DNA from: Bugula neritina | Taxonomy: Eukaryota > Bryozoa > Gymnolaemata > Cheilostomatida > Bugulidae | DNA length: 64,000 nt | Direction of reading: 5' to 3' | Assembly: GCA_964035545.1 (NCBI GenBank) | Contig: OZ037765.1 | Location: 34,609,504 to 34,673,503, forward strand | Notes under the pieces: generated by a model | The model's input: only the letters and a program-made list of their open reading frames with translations | What the model was told of the DNA's origin: nothing | The model's database searches: none | Shown here: positions 48,251-62,081 of the stretch, piece after piece | Layout: every line of letters starts with the position of its first letter | How positions within the stretch are numbered: the stretch's first letter is position 1 | Position numbers and translations under genes: made by a program

Positions 48251-49515
48251 TGCGGCAGCACTCCTTGGCAGCAGTTATAGGAAGGCAAGAAGTTTCATTC
48301 AATTAGGTTTCTTTTCTACCTCAATATGAATACATTTGTATTTGTAGTAAGTTCCAATTATATTCATGCTAATGTTTGAGCAACATGTGTTAAATGATGA
48401 CCACTAGTTCCACTGTTGAATGAAATATATTCGAAATATTCTACCAACAATCAGGAAAGCTGAAAAAGATTTCACATGTATTGTTGAGCTTGCAGCTGAC
48501 TCAGGATATTATATAGTTGATTACTCCATTGTTGAGAAGAAGTGAAATGAGTGGCTCATTTGCTATGAGTTGTAGTACATTACTTGTACTATATCTTGTG
48601 ATTTAGTCTGATATTGACTTTCAGTAGTTGTGTGCTCTTGGAATAGTGAATTACATGATCTAGAGGTTAAGAGCTAAGTCTATACCAGCTAATATAGTCC
48701 AGTATCAGTGGCCAACCCTTATATTTATCAATGAATATTATATGGTTTGTTAGTTGCCACAGATAAACACAATATGGGAATTTCCATCATTCCAAAACAT
48801 TGTTTATTCATATCATAATCCCAACGCATACCACAGCAGAGTAATAAAGTACATAATATGGTGCTTTAAGTAATATATTGTAAAAAAACATATTGAATGG
48901 TTAACATAACAGGTGTAAAATAAATATTTAGTTATACATGTTGTAACCAGTTACAGCTTTATGAAGAGATAGGCTGAGAAATAGGTGATTGCTAGTGTAC
49001 GTCTGACTAGGATCACCGGGTTGTTCTAGGACTAGTTTATCATTAGTTGCTCCTACACCCAACAGTATGGATATGTGAGACATGAATAAATATATAACAA
49101 GAAAATGACTTATGATTTTATAGCTACTGCTTGCATAATATAAATACTAGACTGGTTTTGAAGCCATCTATATAACAATATGCTGTCATATATTTATAAT
49201 ATCTATTATAATGTACCGCCATATTTTTGTAATATGTATTTTTTAAGACTAGTAATAATAGAACATGGCAAGTATAGATATACTGTTAGAGTATAGATGT
49301 ACTGAAAGAGTATAGATATAAGTTTATAGAGTATAATTTGTTTCCATTAGTAAATATTATATCAAATATTCTAGAATTTCATTGAAAAATATTTCTACTT
49401 TCATACAAGACTTTCCAGCAGAAATAACAATCTTGAAAGAAGCCAAGTTACAGAGTAGCTGGTGGCTAAGGTCAGAGGTCACAGAGGTCAGAGGTCACAG
49501 AGGTCACAACTAAGG
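48251..49515. other. Spacer: speriolin-like promoter side and receptor 3' side
   Basis: AT-rich, with no convincing ORF. A minus-strand AATAAA near 48804 could end the receptor mRNA. GGTCAGAGGTCACA repeats at 49470-49515 lie just past the receptor stop. Confidence 0.5.
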
Positions 49516-52500
49516 TCAGAGGTGACTAGCTGGTAGGTTGGGCATACTGCTGCTAACATAATTCTCGTCAGCCTGTTCTTCTGTAATATTATTGAATGTG
49601 AAGGAGAATTTAGGGGTGGGCGGGACACTGCTCAACCCTAAGCTACTATTTGACCAGAACGGGGCAACTGGGGCGACCAGGTTGGGGGTTCTGAGAAGAG
49701 GCGAAGTTATATCTGGGTGTTCACTGGGAGCGGCAGGGGTCTGGTAGGGGAAGGAGGAGCAGACGGAGGTTGAAGAGGGTTTCAGGACGCTGGGGGTGAG
49801 CAGAGGCGGCATTTCCTCTGAGGGACTCAGGCTAGACATGAGCATTTGGTTGTTGTCTCCCTCGTCAAATATCTCCGCGACAAAGGCAGGTATCTCTGTC
49901 GGTTTGTCAAGCTTCACAGCCAGAACTCTCTCTGCGTGTCGAGTAGAGATAGTACGCAGATCTGTTACCTGGTAAACACAGCTCTGCACTCATCAGTGTG
50001 AAGATGGAGAGTTTCAAATATTAAATCAGTTTTCTATTTCAGACACCATTGAATAAACTAAACAGCTTTTATCAAATTTTAACCAACTAAAAGTTTTATA
50101 ATTCACTTAATAAACAATTACTTTGGAAGCTAAAAGTAAGAACTGAAGCTATAAATTCCTGCTCCAAACCTTAATCAAGATGGTGCCCCACCGACTCAAA
50201 CTCGGCCCTGGCTGTTCGCAGACGTAGCGACTGAAAGCTCCAATGATTGGATCTTGTAACCTCTCAATAGCATCCGGGTTCTTCAAACCCGTCCTATCTG
50301 ATAAACAACATAACTTTGGAGTTGTCTGTATTTATAGGACAAATTACTATAGAGTTATTTTCCCTGCTCATTTCACAAACTTTGACTAATTACCGTAACG
50401 ATATCTCCCTGTATTTAAAGAAATCAGAAAACATAGAAATAATTGCAGTACTTCGAGTCCAAATTTTTTAAAAATTCAACAAAATACACATAATATTTCA
50501 TTTCCCTACAAACTTGAGACGCTGACCTACAAACTTGAGACGCTGACCTACCGGTCTGCATGAGAAGTAAGGCAGCAAGCAGAGCTACTTCGTTACGATC
50601 CAAATTGAGTTTAGAAATGCTTTTAGCAAACTCGAAGATTGGTGCGAGCAGCAGACTGATGCCGTGGTGGGAGATCTCGTGGAGCTGGTCCTGGTAGAGC
50701 TTGACTCCGTTGGAGAGGGTGAGGGAGCGCTCGGAGTTGTTGTACCTGCACGCAGCTCTGAGGCACATGATCTCCATGCAGCATGACCTCAGCAGCAGCA
50801 CCCGGTCATTAAGGTCAATCTACATTCCAACCAAGACTTAGGAGAGCATAACTCTAAATATCTAGAGTATCTGGGAGAACATAACTCTGAATATCTATAG
50901 TATCTGGGAGAACATAACTCTAAATATTTAGAGAGTATTTGCGAGAATATAACTCCAGAGATTCATAGAATATTTGGCTCATATATAGTATAGTAGTAGA
51001 GACAAGCAAACATGAGAAAGGTATAAAGTTGACTCACTGTTTCAAATCCGGGCACATTTTTAGCAAAATCTACTACTTTGATTATTGAAGGAGTGATGAC
51101 CTCTGCCAGTTGCTGCCACATCCTGCTGCTGTTACCATCTTCAGAGTCAAAGGGTAAGGGTGGCTGCAGAGGAGTAGAGAGTATGTCTATTTACTTTATA
51201 GTCTATTATATTCTATGCACTCTATACACTTTCTATATATACTCTATATACTATACTCTATATTCTATGCAATATATACACTTTCTATTATATACTCTGT
51301 ATACTATACTCTGAATTCTATGCACTCTATACACTTTCTACTATATACTCTATATACTATACTCCGTATACTATACTGTATATAATACACTACACTATAG
51401 ACTATAGACTATAGAGAGCACCTAGCACCTTAACACACATTGAAGTATTATAATAAAACATAATCTTGCTCAGGTTACATAAAACAAATGTGCATAAATT
51501 TCAATTTAAGGAAAATGAATATTTAAAAGAGGAAGTAAATGAGTTCTCTCACGGAAGTGGAGTCTTTGTTTTTGACGGAGCTCTTCTCAAACGCCTGCAC
51601 AATGGCGTTGATGAGGTAATGATCCACTTCTTTGAGGGAGGAGGCGGGAGAGCTGCTGGTAGACTGCATGCTGCAGACACTCTCACTTGGAGACATTGAG
51701 GGACGCTTGAGAACGCCCCTTCCCGATATGCCAATAGCGAGTGGAACTTGTGAGATGTCTGGGTGGCTGTTGTTTACTTTTACTACCTTCACAAGTAGAG
51801 AAACAGGGCTTAGTATATCAGCCCGTGTAATATATATGACATCCTAATGTCTCATATATTATATAATATATGACATCATATTGTGTCATATATTATATAA
51901 TATATATGACATCATATTATCTCATATATAGTGTGTTGCATGTCTTAATGAGCAACCAAAGGATTTACCTCTCTGTCATAAGAAAGGTTTTCAAGCAATG
52001 TTCAAGTGGGCACTCAATACTAAGGAGTTGTCTATACAAAATAAGTGTGGAGAATTTGTAGCGTTACTTCATCATATAAATATCTCTAAAGAATTTAGGC
52101 TATCTCACTGCACCTCAATATCTCTCTTCCGTCTCTCTCTGTTCTCTTCAATCAACTTCCTTTTTGCAATTCTTTGCTTTTCATTTAGTACCACTTCAAA
52201 GAAGAACAATATAATATTAATAACAATGCCATGTAATAATACCGACAATAATATAGCGTCAATAATGTCATAAAATAATATTAGTATATAAAAAACACAG
52301 TTATATAATATTAGAAACCCTGCAGACGTCACACAGCTGCAGACGTCACACAGGTGCAAACATCACACAACTGCAGACGTCACACAGCTGCAGACGTATG
52401 CAGTTGTGTGACAGACAAAGGTAACTATGAGAAAGCATACAGTCGGTTGCCATGCCGACGGAGATGCACTTGTTGAAGCGACACTGCTGACACTGGTTCC

Positions 52501-55141
52501 TCGTGTTCTTGTCTATCACACACTGTCCACTCCACTTGCAGTGGTACTTCAGGCTCTTCTGGATTGTTCTTCGGAAGAATCCCTGCAGAAGGAAGTAGAC
52601 TAATGCATACCAGTTTCATGTGCAGAAAGTATTATGTGCAGAAACCATCATGAGTAGAAAGTATTATGTGCAGAAGTAGAGCAGTGTGTGTGTATTGTAT
52701 ACAATGATTGTCACAAGAGAAGGCAAACCTTGCAGCCCTCACAAGTCATGCATCTGTAGTGGTATCCTGTGGCAGCGTCAGCGCACACTACGCAAGGTTC
52801 GGGGCCGTTAGTCAAGTCCATGTAGCTCGGAATGTACGGAGTGCTTGCAGAATTACCTCCTACATGCAAGAGTATACACAAAGTAGAAGTTGTGAAATGG
52901 GAACAATATACAGATAACTGTGTAAAGCCTGTATCTATAAGATAATTCTAGCCTTACAAGTTGTTTGTTCTAGAAGTTCTAGACATGTAGAAACTCAAGC
53001 TAAGTAGTAAACAGAGAGAGTTGGAAATCTATGGATAACTGGTCTTGGAGTAACAAATTCTCATATTTTATAAAAAGCAAATAAAATCATAAAATATATT
53101 ATTGGAGAATGTTGAGGGTTTCATATCTTCAAACTCTGGGTCTGGTTTATAGAATGGTTCTATAAGCAGCTCCAAGTTGGGGGTGAAGGAGTGCAGTAGT
53201 TTCAGTTCTCCAGTTTACAACATAAATAGAAACTTGGAACCCCCAACTCGGAGCTACTTGTAGAATTATTCTGGTTTGTAGACTATGGGAGGAAAAGGAA
53301 TATGTTCATTATACTAAACTAGCACTGCTACTGTGTGGGTACACATACTAGTAGCACTGCTATTGTGTGGGTACACATACTAGTAGCACTGCTATTGTGT
53401 GGGTACACATACTAGTAGCACTGCTACTGTGTGGGTACACATACTAGTAGCACTGCTACTGTGTGGGTACACACATTGAACTATAATCGGGTTATAGTTT
53501 CAGTTCAGTGGGTACACATACTAGTAGCAGTGCTACTGTGTGGGTACACATACTAGTAGCACTGCTACTGTGTGGGTACACACTACTACTGTAAGACAAC
53601 AGAGACTGGATTAAGGATAGTTGACCTAGTGAGTGTTAGAGACGAGGCATTCTAATGCTTTTACCCTCGTAGCTTGGGTCAAGGCCTCCTGCAGACTCTG
53701 ATAAAACTGGTTATAATAGAGGGCTAGTGACCTTCGGCAGAACAGAGGCGTAGCCAGAAGGGGGGCTACAGTCTTGGTGCTTATTTTAGATTAATTTATT
53801 CTACTGTGACAACTTCAAACTGGGATAATTTCAAATAAGTCTTGTAAGCAACTTTCAATATCAGGGTTTAGCCGATATTTTAGTTTAAATATGAGGAATT
53901 ACCTTTTTATTATAGAAGTCTAGCATGCATATTGTTTATTCTATGCCGTCAATTTCCCATCACATATATATTCTATGAATATAAAGACTGCTTAATATAA
54001 TCAATCAGCTAATGTCAAGGACTGTACCCCCATGTTACTGCACCAATCCACCCCTTTCAGTTGTCTCTGCTGTTATGTAACACTAATCACGTGAATTATT
54101 AATACTGAGGTCAGTGTCCAGACACTAAATTGCAGCCTTCCTTGCCGCCCATCCTAGCCTCAAACAATCAATGGAGCTCTCAACTTCTCAACTCAACGCT
54201 TTCTAGTCTCAACCTTAAATTTATGATTCGTGCTTTATAGGAATGTGCTACACTCCTCACTGTATACTCAACTCAACTCCAGGCTCTCTGACCCCCCCCC
54301 CCTTTCCTGAAATACCACTTCACACAAGATGAAACTGACCATGTACATGTCTCATGGATCAGCAATAATTGCTGCTGCTGGCTGCAATGATTCAGTAAAA
54401 GTCACTAAAAGAAATTTTGTTTATTAAACTTTTTACATGATTTTAGAAAATTAAGTTCAATTATTTCCATCCAAACAAATAAATATCAGCTAATGGTCTG
54501 CAAACACAGTTGAGGCAGCACAACTGTGACATGCTTTTGGCAGCAATGAAGACTGAGGTGTGAGTTAGTAGACAAGAGGGCATTAGACGGGGGGGGGGGG
54601 GGATTCATACACACATAAAATGGGACACAGATTTTATGATTTTAGTATTAATAAGTTTACAGAAAATATATTGAACTAACAGAAATAAAATAATATATAC
54701 TAATCATGTAGCTATATATTATACCAATGTTGTAGATGAAAGTGTATTGTGTAGATATAGAGTATGCTGTATATATAGAGTATACTGTATATATAGAGTA
54801 TATTGTAGATATAGAATATATACTGTAGATATAGAGTATATAGTAGATATAGAGTAGATACTGTAGATAAAGAGTATATTTCTACCATACATCAACTAGA
54901 AATGAAAGCATTTCCCTCCGAATACAGAAATAATACCTTTCTTACGCTTAGAGCCAATCTCTGAGTGGGCAGATCTGTTGGACATGCCGGCCATTGCTCC
55001 TCCCACCATCTCGGCCATTGTTCCTCCCACCATCTCACTGGTGTAGTTATTGTTGTTGTACACCGGCATTCCCATCGGTATTCCAACTAGAGTCGGCATT
55101 GAGGGGCGCATCTCTACCGAACTGGTTGATGACGAGTCCAT
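49516..55141 (-). CDS. THR: Thyroid-hormone-receptor-like nuclear receptor (NR1A type)
   Basis: Exons 5' to 3': 54937-55141, 52729-52859, 52441-52582, 52114-52193, 51553-51786, 51038-51163, 50552-50819, 50170-50297 and 49516-49968 (TGA). A/B region: low complexity, from [17 protein letters not shown]-binding domain: two C4 fingers, [15 protein letters not shown] with P-box CEGCKGFF, then [20 protein letters not shown]-terminal extension: [17 protein letters not shown]. Ligand domain: [54 protein letters not shown]-2 helix FVAEIFDE. The DNA-binding extension and helices 3-6 are closest to thyroid hormone receptors, which bind DNA response elements as ligand-switched regulators. The two arginines of LRAACRY and the helix-11 His, equivalent to T3-contact positions, are kept. 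A tail of about 115 residues follows helix 12. ATG at 55141 is the first in that exon; an untranslated first exon may lie upstream. Confidence 0.93.
51180..51420. repeat. Intronic CTATACTCTATATTCTATGC low-complexity stretch
   Basis: Degenerate tandem words in the receptor intron between exons 51038 and 51553. Confidence 0.75.
53158..53265. mobile_element. MITE, family A copy 2 (~108 bp)
   Basis: TTCTATAAGCAGCTCCAAGT at the left end is mirrored by AGCTACTTGTAGAA at the right. The left arm matches the element at 15768. It lies in the receptor intron between the A/B and first zinc-finger exons. Confidence 0.75.
53325..53590. repeat. Intronic 32-bp minisatellite (~7 copies)
   Basis: The unit includes TGTGTGGGTACACATACTAG and is interrupted once near 53475-53510. 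Confidence 0.9.
53600..54936. other. Remainder of receptor intron
   Basis: No gene. It holds a 12-C run near 54290, a 14-G run near 54588 and a GTAGATATAGAGTATACT array at 54740-54890. Confidence 0.6.
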
Positions 55142-57549
55142 GCTATCCTTCAAGTCGTTCTCAACTCTAAATAGCACTCACTCAACATAGTACTGACTAT
55201 GCATATGTTATGATCAGCTTAAAACTCGAAAATAAATTCCAAGATAAAATTTTCTGGTTATAGTTTTATGCAGCACAAACCAAACTTGTGATAGCTATTA
55301 GCACATAGTAAAATGAAAAATAATAAAAGTGAAAAATAAAAGAAAAAACATGAAGTGACAATACTATATTGAAAAGCCCATTTGTGATATGATGTCTGCA
55401 GCCAACTAACGCATAGTGATAGCAAGAAGGTGTAATATATTAGCCTATGGTTGCTGTCATTCTTATAGTAACTGGTGAGCACTTACCTTCTATTTATAAT
55501 ATCATCACTATAGTTGATAATCACATGCTAACACATCTTGTCAGTGTCTGTAAGCAGCCATCATGTGAACCTAATGTAAGAGTATGTCACACCTCGTAGT
55601 CTAGTACTTCACTGTGTTATATCTGATTAGCCTTCTACACCGTACTGCTAGCCATGGTTAGCGGCTGTTGACCTTAGCTGTTTGTAACCACTAATATACT
55701 GCGCGGAAGAGTGGAGAACGAAAACCCTCGTGTATCCCCGATATCCTTAGTTATCAGTTGTGGATTCAATGCCGTTTATAAAGGTGCAGGTTTTGATATA
55801 TAAAGTTTCTTTTGTTACAAATTTCATTGGCTAAAGTAATGCCTCGCTTTTATTGGTCAAAATATTCTATAAAAAAAGCTGGCTTCATGTAAAACAGAAT
55901 TTGTGAGGCAATTAATTGCCTTACAATGCTCATAAATAAGTCATAAAATTATCAACGGCATCAAAACGAGCATGAATCACAAATATTTACATTATTCTTT
56001 TTTCGCCTTCTTTTCTTACCTATTTCCGCTTTGTCCTGTTCTGGTGTGGGGAAAATATTCATATTGTACTTTTTGAATATTACATGAGAAAGATAGCAAA
56101 AGCCAATGACGCTCCAATATGTCATTCCAAAGGTAATGCAGTTTTGCAATATAATATTACGCTTGCATGAACTAACATAGCAAGAAAATATCAAAATAAT
56201 AGCAATGATCGACTACAATAGCAAAATATTATTCTTATAACTTTTCAACAAGGTAAATATTGCATGTAAAAAATCAACCAATCAAAGTTAGCATGATAAC
56301 TAGCCAATTAAATTCGAAACGTAACTGACTGCACATAGTGACGTTCGAAAAGCGTATGAGTTCAATCTTCAATGACAATAACGATTGCTATGTGGATGTG
56401 GATGTAATTTGTAAGCACTCAATATTTCTTAATCAAATTGAACTATCAGTATATCTTGGTGAGATTATAGTTTTTTTTACAAATATATTATCAATAAAAC
56501 CTTGAACTAGGTAATCGAGTTTGACATAATGATAATGATAATCATTAATGACAATGATATTCATATTGAATTTGGTATTGTGGTTGTCAAACTCAATTGA
56601 TAATCCTAAGTCCTAATCTGTAAGTGTAATTATAATAATAATATTGTAAAATTAAATATAATTATAATGATATCATAATACTGATATTCTGAATATGTGT
56701 AACACCAACAGACTACCAGACACCAGTACTAATATTAATAATAATATCCGTTATCAGTTATGTACTTGTGATTATTTCATTTGACTTTGTCTAGTCTAAT
56801 GTTTTATTGATACTCATACTGGTGTTGATAATCTATATCATTCATAATAATCTTAAATTTGATATTAAAATTAAGTTTGATATATTCTTATCATATTCAT
56901 ATTGATATTGAACTTGATATTCATATTCATAACTGATATAGCTATGCATCTATTTTAATTCAGTTTCTGTTTGAGTTTCGCGTCTTATATGATTTAATTT
57001 TACCTTAAATAACAATAATTATTTTCCTTTATTCATTTTGACTTTCGGTTTAAGTTTAAATTCAATTACCAGCTTCGTAAGCTGAGGTGACTAATTTGAG
57101 TTGTGACACTGTGACAGTGACAGATGTCTGTAACACTACCAGTGATTGTGAGTGCACAAGTTAGTGATTGAATTTAGCATTTAGGCCTATGCACTTTCCA
57201 ATATTGAATATAGCTAATACTATAAGTATTTTGGATTGCTATTATTATGGATTAAATTCTTATTTATATTAATGTGGTGTACATGTTGTGAGTTTTGCAA
57301 GTTAGAAGATTGCAGTTTGATTCTCAATCATTTTTTACGTATCGATATTATTTATTCTTTACCATTAATGAAAACCTGTAGCCTATGTTAATAATAAGGG
57401 ATAATAGTTTACCATAGTTATGTTGTAATTATTTAATAATTAGCATTATATTCAACTATTTTTATTCAATTGTTTCACTTTACCTTTCAATTCTATTTTA
57501 ATTATGTTCTAGTAATACAGCTGAATTGAAATGTCCAGAATGGTAAGAA
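55142..57549. other. AT-rich spacer between divergent receptor and ERCC1 genes
   Basis: 2.4 kb with no convincing ORF, presumably holding both promoters. 56520-56960 has GATAATGATAATCATTAATG-type low-complexity sequence like that at 31400-31700. Confidence 0.55.
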
Positions 57550-60500
57550 ATGGCAACTTTTAAAGTCCCATCTCTTTCCGATGACGAGCTATTAGACAGC
57601 ATCACTTCTGCTGAAACGGGAGACAAAAAGGTGACATGTTTGATCAACTGCTAAAATAGAGACATCCCCTACTAATCTACATATATGTACAGTAGCTGAG
57701 TGACACCATGTAGATGTGGGTAGCTAGGAGTCAGTAGAAACTAACCGGGCTCTCAGCCTGTGATATTGGGACACGCGTATCTTTTGTTAACTAAATTCTC
57801 ATTTAATGTTTCCAGACTCTCTTTGAAAGGAGGGATGAATTCAAAGCTTCATCTGGTAGTCAACGTACCACCAGTGCTGCTAGCACGAGCACTGCGGGGG
57901 TAGCCCGACTACCCGAAGTGAAAGCAGTAAGCACTGAGTCTAAGAGCATCTCAGCTGATCCACCTTCTTCTTCAGGACACGAGTTGCAGAAGTCAGCGGC
58001 TGGCAGCAGGTGAGTAGTGAGATAGTGGAGAGTAGTTAGTAGTGAGTCAGTGGAGAGTAGTTAGTAGTGAGTCAGTAGAGAGTAGCTAGTCAGTGGAGAG
58101 TAGAGAGTAATGAGTCAGTAGTGAGTAGTTAGTAGTGAGTCAGTAGTGAGTCAGTAGTTAGTAGTAAGTAGTGAGTCAGTAGTGAGTAGAGAGTAGTGAG
58201 TCAGGAGAGAGTGAGCAGCATCCAGTTTCTCAGAATATGCTGACTCTGTGGGCGTGTCTAATCTGATGCTAAGAATATCACTTGCCAATCAGTTTTATTG
58301 TCACTTTTGAGTATTTGAAAATGTCTAAATATACTGATTTTAATCAAAATAGTGTTATGTAGTATTTTCTCACCTTTCTCCACCATTTCCTGATCGGGTG
58401 GCGGAGTATTATGTTATATTTGAATACAATGCTTCCTCCATATCACGCTATCAAAATGGTGATATGAAATTTCAAACATATTTATAGCTTCATAAAACAA
58501 TTGAACTGTTTGCACCAGTTATCTACACCAAGTGCATTCTACTGACTGCATGTGCTGAGAGTGGCGTGTGTCAGACAGACAGGGGACAGAATAGTTCGTA
58601 TTATATTTCAGTTCCTCAACATCTGCGTACAGAATATTAGTCAACAAGAAACAGAAAGGTAACCCAGTTCTCAAGTGTATACACAACGTACCGTGGGAGT
58701 ACGACTCCATCATACCAGACTACGAGCTGGGTCGGTGTGCGTGTGCTCTCTATCTCACGGTGAAGTACCATAATAGGTAATATATATACATTACTGTGTA
58801 ATATATATACCCTACTATGTAATATATATATACCTCACTGTGTAATATATATATACCTTACTGTGTAATATATATACCTTACTGTGTAATATATATACCT
58901 TACACTGTAATATATATACCTTACTGTGTAATATATATACCTTACTGTGTAATATATATACCTTACTGTGCAATATATATATATCTTACTGTGTAATATA
59001 TATACCTTACTGTGTAATATATATACCTTACTGTGCAATATATATATATCTTACTGCGTAATATATATACCTTACTGTGTAATATATATACCTTACTGTG
59101 TAATATATATACCTTACTGTGTAATATATATATACCTTACTGTGTAATATATATACCTTACTGTGTAATATATATACCTTACTGTGCAATATATATATAT
59201 CTTACTGTGTAATATATATACCTTACTGCGTAATATATATACCTTACTGTGTAATATATATACCTTACTGTGTAATATATATACCTTACTGTGTAATATA
59301 TATACCTTACTGTGTAATATATATACCTTACACTGTATTATATATATTTTACTGTGTAATATATACCTTATAGATTTCCAGAATATATTCACAATAGACT
59401 GAAAGAACTGGGCAAGTCATATGAGCTGAGAATTCTATTGCTGCTAGTAGACACGGTACGTTACGTCTCAAAATTATCTCAACTCTTATTTCATACTCGC
59501 TGACTTTATTTCAGGCTCGCTGATTCTTATTTTATCTTCGCTGACTCTCTGTTTACAGAAGCAGCAGGACATAAGTCACGAGTTGAATCAACTCACACGG
59601 ATATGCATCCTCGCCGACTGTACGCTCATACTAGCCTTCAGGTGAGACCCCCTCCCCTCCCCTGGGGGTGTAAGAAGGGGTGGATAACTGCCTACAGACA
59701 TATGTTGGTTTACTCATTCATCTGTGGAGAATACAATTCTGGGTTTAATTTAGAGTTGTCTGTCATATTGTTGGAATAAATTCCAGAATAATTTTTCCAA
59801 AAGCTGAAGAAAGTGATGATTATTTTCTCTAATATGTTGTTTATTTTGTATTAGCTGTTTAGCACAGAAACAGTGTATCACCAATTGCGTAGCTCTGGTT
59901 TGGCATGTCTGTATGTATAGACAACTCCTACTACTCTCAACTAAGTCTCTAGAATTGATTTACTTTAATTCTATTAGTATGTTCACGGTTGTGCTGGCAG
60001 TGACGTTGTGCTGGCAGTGACGTTGTGCTGACAGTGACGTTGTGCTGGCAGTTACGTTGTGCTGACAGTGACGTTGTGCTGACAGTGACGTTGTGCTGTC
60101 TGTAGTGTTGAAGAAGCGGGTAGATATCTCGAGTTGTATAAATCTTATGAAAACAAACCACCCACTGAGTTGATGGGGAAAACTAAATCAGATTTCCTTT
60201 CTCAGGTGAGAGGATAACTCTGTATATTGCATATAACAGTAATCAAATCTATAACTAGTAAAGGTTGAGCCTATCAAATATAAACCAAAGTGTACTGTAT
60301 TATAGAAATGCTATTGTATAACATTATTTCTCTGTTTCCATCACAAAGCTAACAGTCTAGTTTATTCCATATTCACGACATTCAAGGTGATTGGGTGAAT
60401 AACTCCTGAACTAGTACATATCTATCGTCACCAGATGCTATCATGTTACAATACTACGTTTCTACTACTAGTTTATGTGTTAACAATTAATATTTATAGC

Positions 60501-61313
60501 AATACAAATTTTACCATCTTATCGTGCACTTTACCTGCGCTGTCAGTGTTTATCTGCTCTGTCAGCATTCTATGGTAAACTGTTTTCAGTTAAATGGTCT
60601 TGAGAATTTCTTTATGTTATGATGCAGTTATTGCTCGAGCATAGTTAGCCAAATATTTATGATTAGAGTTTACTAACTCTTGATTCAATCAGCTTAAATT
60701 ATATGTGAGCACAACTCCAAGACAGTCATTTATGTTTTCATAGGCTACGGAATTTCTTACCTGTGTGAAGGGAGTCAACAAGACTGATGTGACCAGTTTA
60801 CTCTCTCGGTTCAAGGTGAGCCCAAAATAACTCACAACTATTGATGACTCATAGGTTTGTTTAGACAACACGGGTTTCCAAGCTTTGCATTATGCGAATA
60901 GATTTTTTATTTCATGTTTGAAAACACATGCAAACGGCTACCACAAATTCATCTGTGTGGGCATCCATTGCATAATGCAAGCCCGAGAGCCTCTGTTTGC
61001 ATTATTAGTCTAGATTTATCTGCTTTGTATGTTGAATTGTATTGAACAGATAACTCAGAATAGAACTGATAGCTTGTCTTTTGACCTCTCAAAGTGAGCC
61101 GCATGTACCTTGTAGACTCTGCGCGCAGTTATTAACGCAGATGTAGATTCACTCAGCATGTGCCCGGGTATTGGACCCGTGAAGGCGCGGAGGCTGCACA
61201 GCGCCTTCACCACCTCTTTCCTTAAACGCACTGCCAGCAAGAGAGCAGGAAATGTACCAACTGGCGAGATGGAGTTGCTAGAAGAAGACTGGGAAGATTG
61301 TGAAATGAACTGA
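57550..61313 (+). CDS. ERCC1: ERCC1, non-catalytic subunit of the XPF-ERCC1 endonuclease
   Basis: Exons: 57550-57630, 57816-58009, 58612-58776, 59374-59455, 59559-59641, 60106-60205, 60744-60815 and 61116-61313 (TGA), about 324 residues and close to family size. It starts [17 protein letters not shown]. Residues around 95-230 form the central domain: [25 protein letters not shown], with [23 protein letters not shown] and [14 protein letters not shown]. The C terminus has the double helix-hairpin-helix ([12 protein letters not shown]). ERCC1 dimerises with XPF to cut 5' of lesions in nucleotide excision repair and crosslink repair. As usual for ERCC1, the central domain lacks a nuclease catalytic motif. 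Candidate polyadenylation signals lie at 61467-61472 and 61557-61562. Confidence 0.95.
58010..58205. repeat. Donor-derived GAGTAGTTAGTAGTGAGTCA array
   Basis: The ERCC1 donor (GTGAGTAGTGAG) passes into a degenerate array of GTGAGTCAGTAGAGAGTAG words, many containing GTGAGT. Confidence 0.85.
58777..59373. repeat. Whole-intron 21-bp minisatellite (~28 copies)
   Basis: The ERCC1 intron begins GTAATATATATAC at the donor and ends ATATACCTTATAG at the acceptor. Everything between is GTAATATATATACCTTACTG units. Confidence 0.96.
59985..60105. repeat. Acceptor-flush 17-18 bp repeat
   Basis: About seven GTGCTGGCAGTGACGTT units lead into the ERCC1 acceptor GTGCTGTCTGTAG, whose exon starts TGTTG. Confidence 0.88.
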
Positions 61314-62081
61314 ACATATTTGTAAAAAAATTTGTAAATTATTTGCATTATTCCGCCCGATATCAGATCAAAGATAAAGGTTATCGATTAATAGGCTATA
61401 GTCAATTATATTTCTTTTTATATTTTATATTAAAATTTGTAAATTAAAACATAGAATCTTTACTAAAATAAAAAGTTTAATACTAAAAGACAATTTACTA
61501 TAGTTTAGTAATAGTACGACTATCATTCCCGGCAATCAACAAATTTTTTATTCAAGAATAAAAGCTGGAGAAATGGTGAAGACTTTTTATAAAAATATTT
61601 TTTATCCCCTGCAAAATGTTCAGAGATATGCATATAAGATTTCTGCAGTTTTAAGAAATCGTAAGCATCAAAATCGACGCCATATTGAATACTAAAATAC
61701 TCGCTCGCGACCAGTCAGTCAGTAACTAAGATTGAGCTACAATGCCAATGTAGAAAAACAGTAAAACTAAAACTTGACTCCAAAAATGGGAGAAAATAAC
61801 ACTAAAATATGCAACATATACAGGTGTACATTTCATAAAACGATCATAGAATTGCATAAATACAACAAAAACCGCGATTGATTCTTATTGAAACAGATGT
61901 AGATATACAGGTATTCACTATATACACTTTTATACAAGACCAGGTGTGATTACATCACACCCTGGAGAACACAACATGCACTGGCCGTCTCCTATAAACA
62001 CGGCGACAAGCCAGGGGGAGTAACTCCATCTAGCCAGCCACTCGTCATGTGCAGTAGATATCTAGTTTGTAGCACTCAGAC
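61314..62081. other. Convergent 3' intergenic stretch (ERCC1 / TCF)
   Basis: AT-rich, likely the two 3' UTRs. No additional gene is recognised. Confidence 0.6.

Noticed and set aside
53741-53775. GAGGCGTAGCCAGAAGGGGG, a sequence resembling transposon ends seen in marine invertebrates
   Set aside because: No matching inverted or second end could be found nearby, so an element cannot be delimited.
54285-54602. C run and G run about 300 bp apart as possible inverted ends
   Set aside because: Only the homopolymers mirror each other. Flanking bases do not pair.
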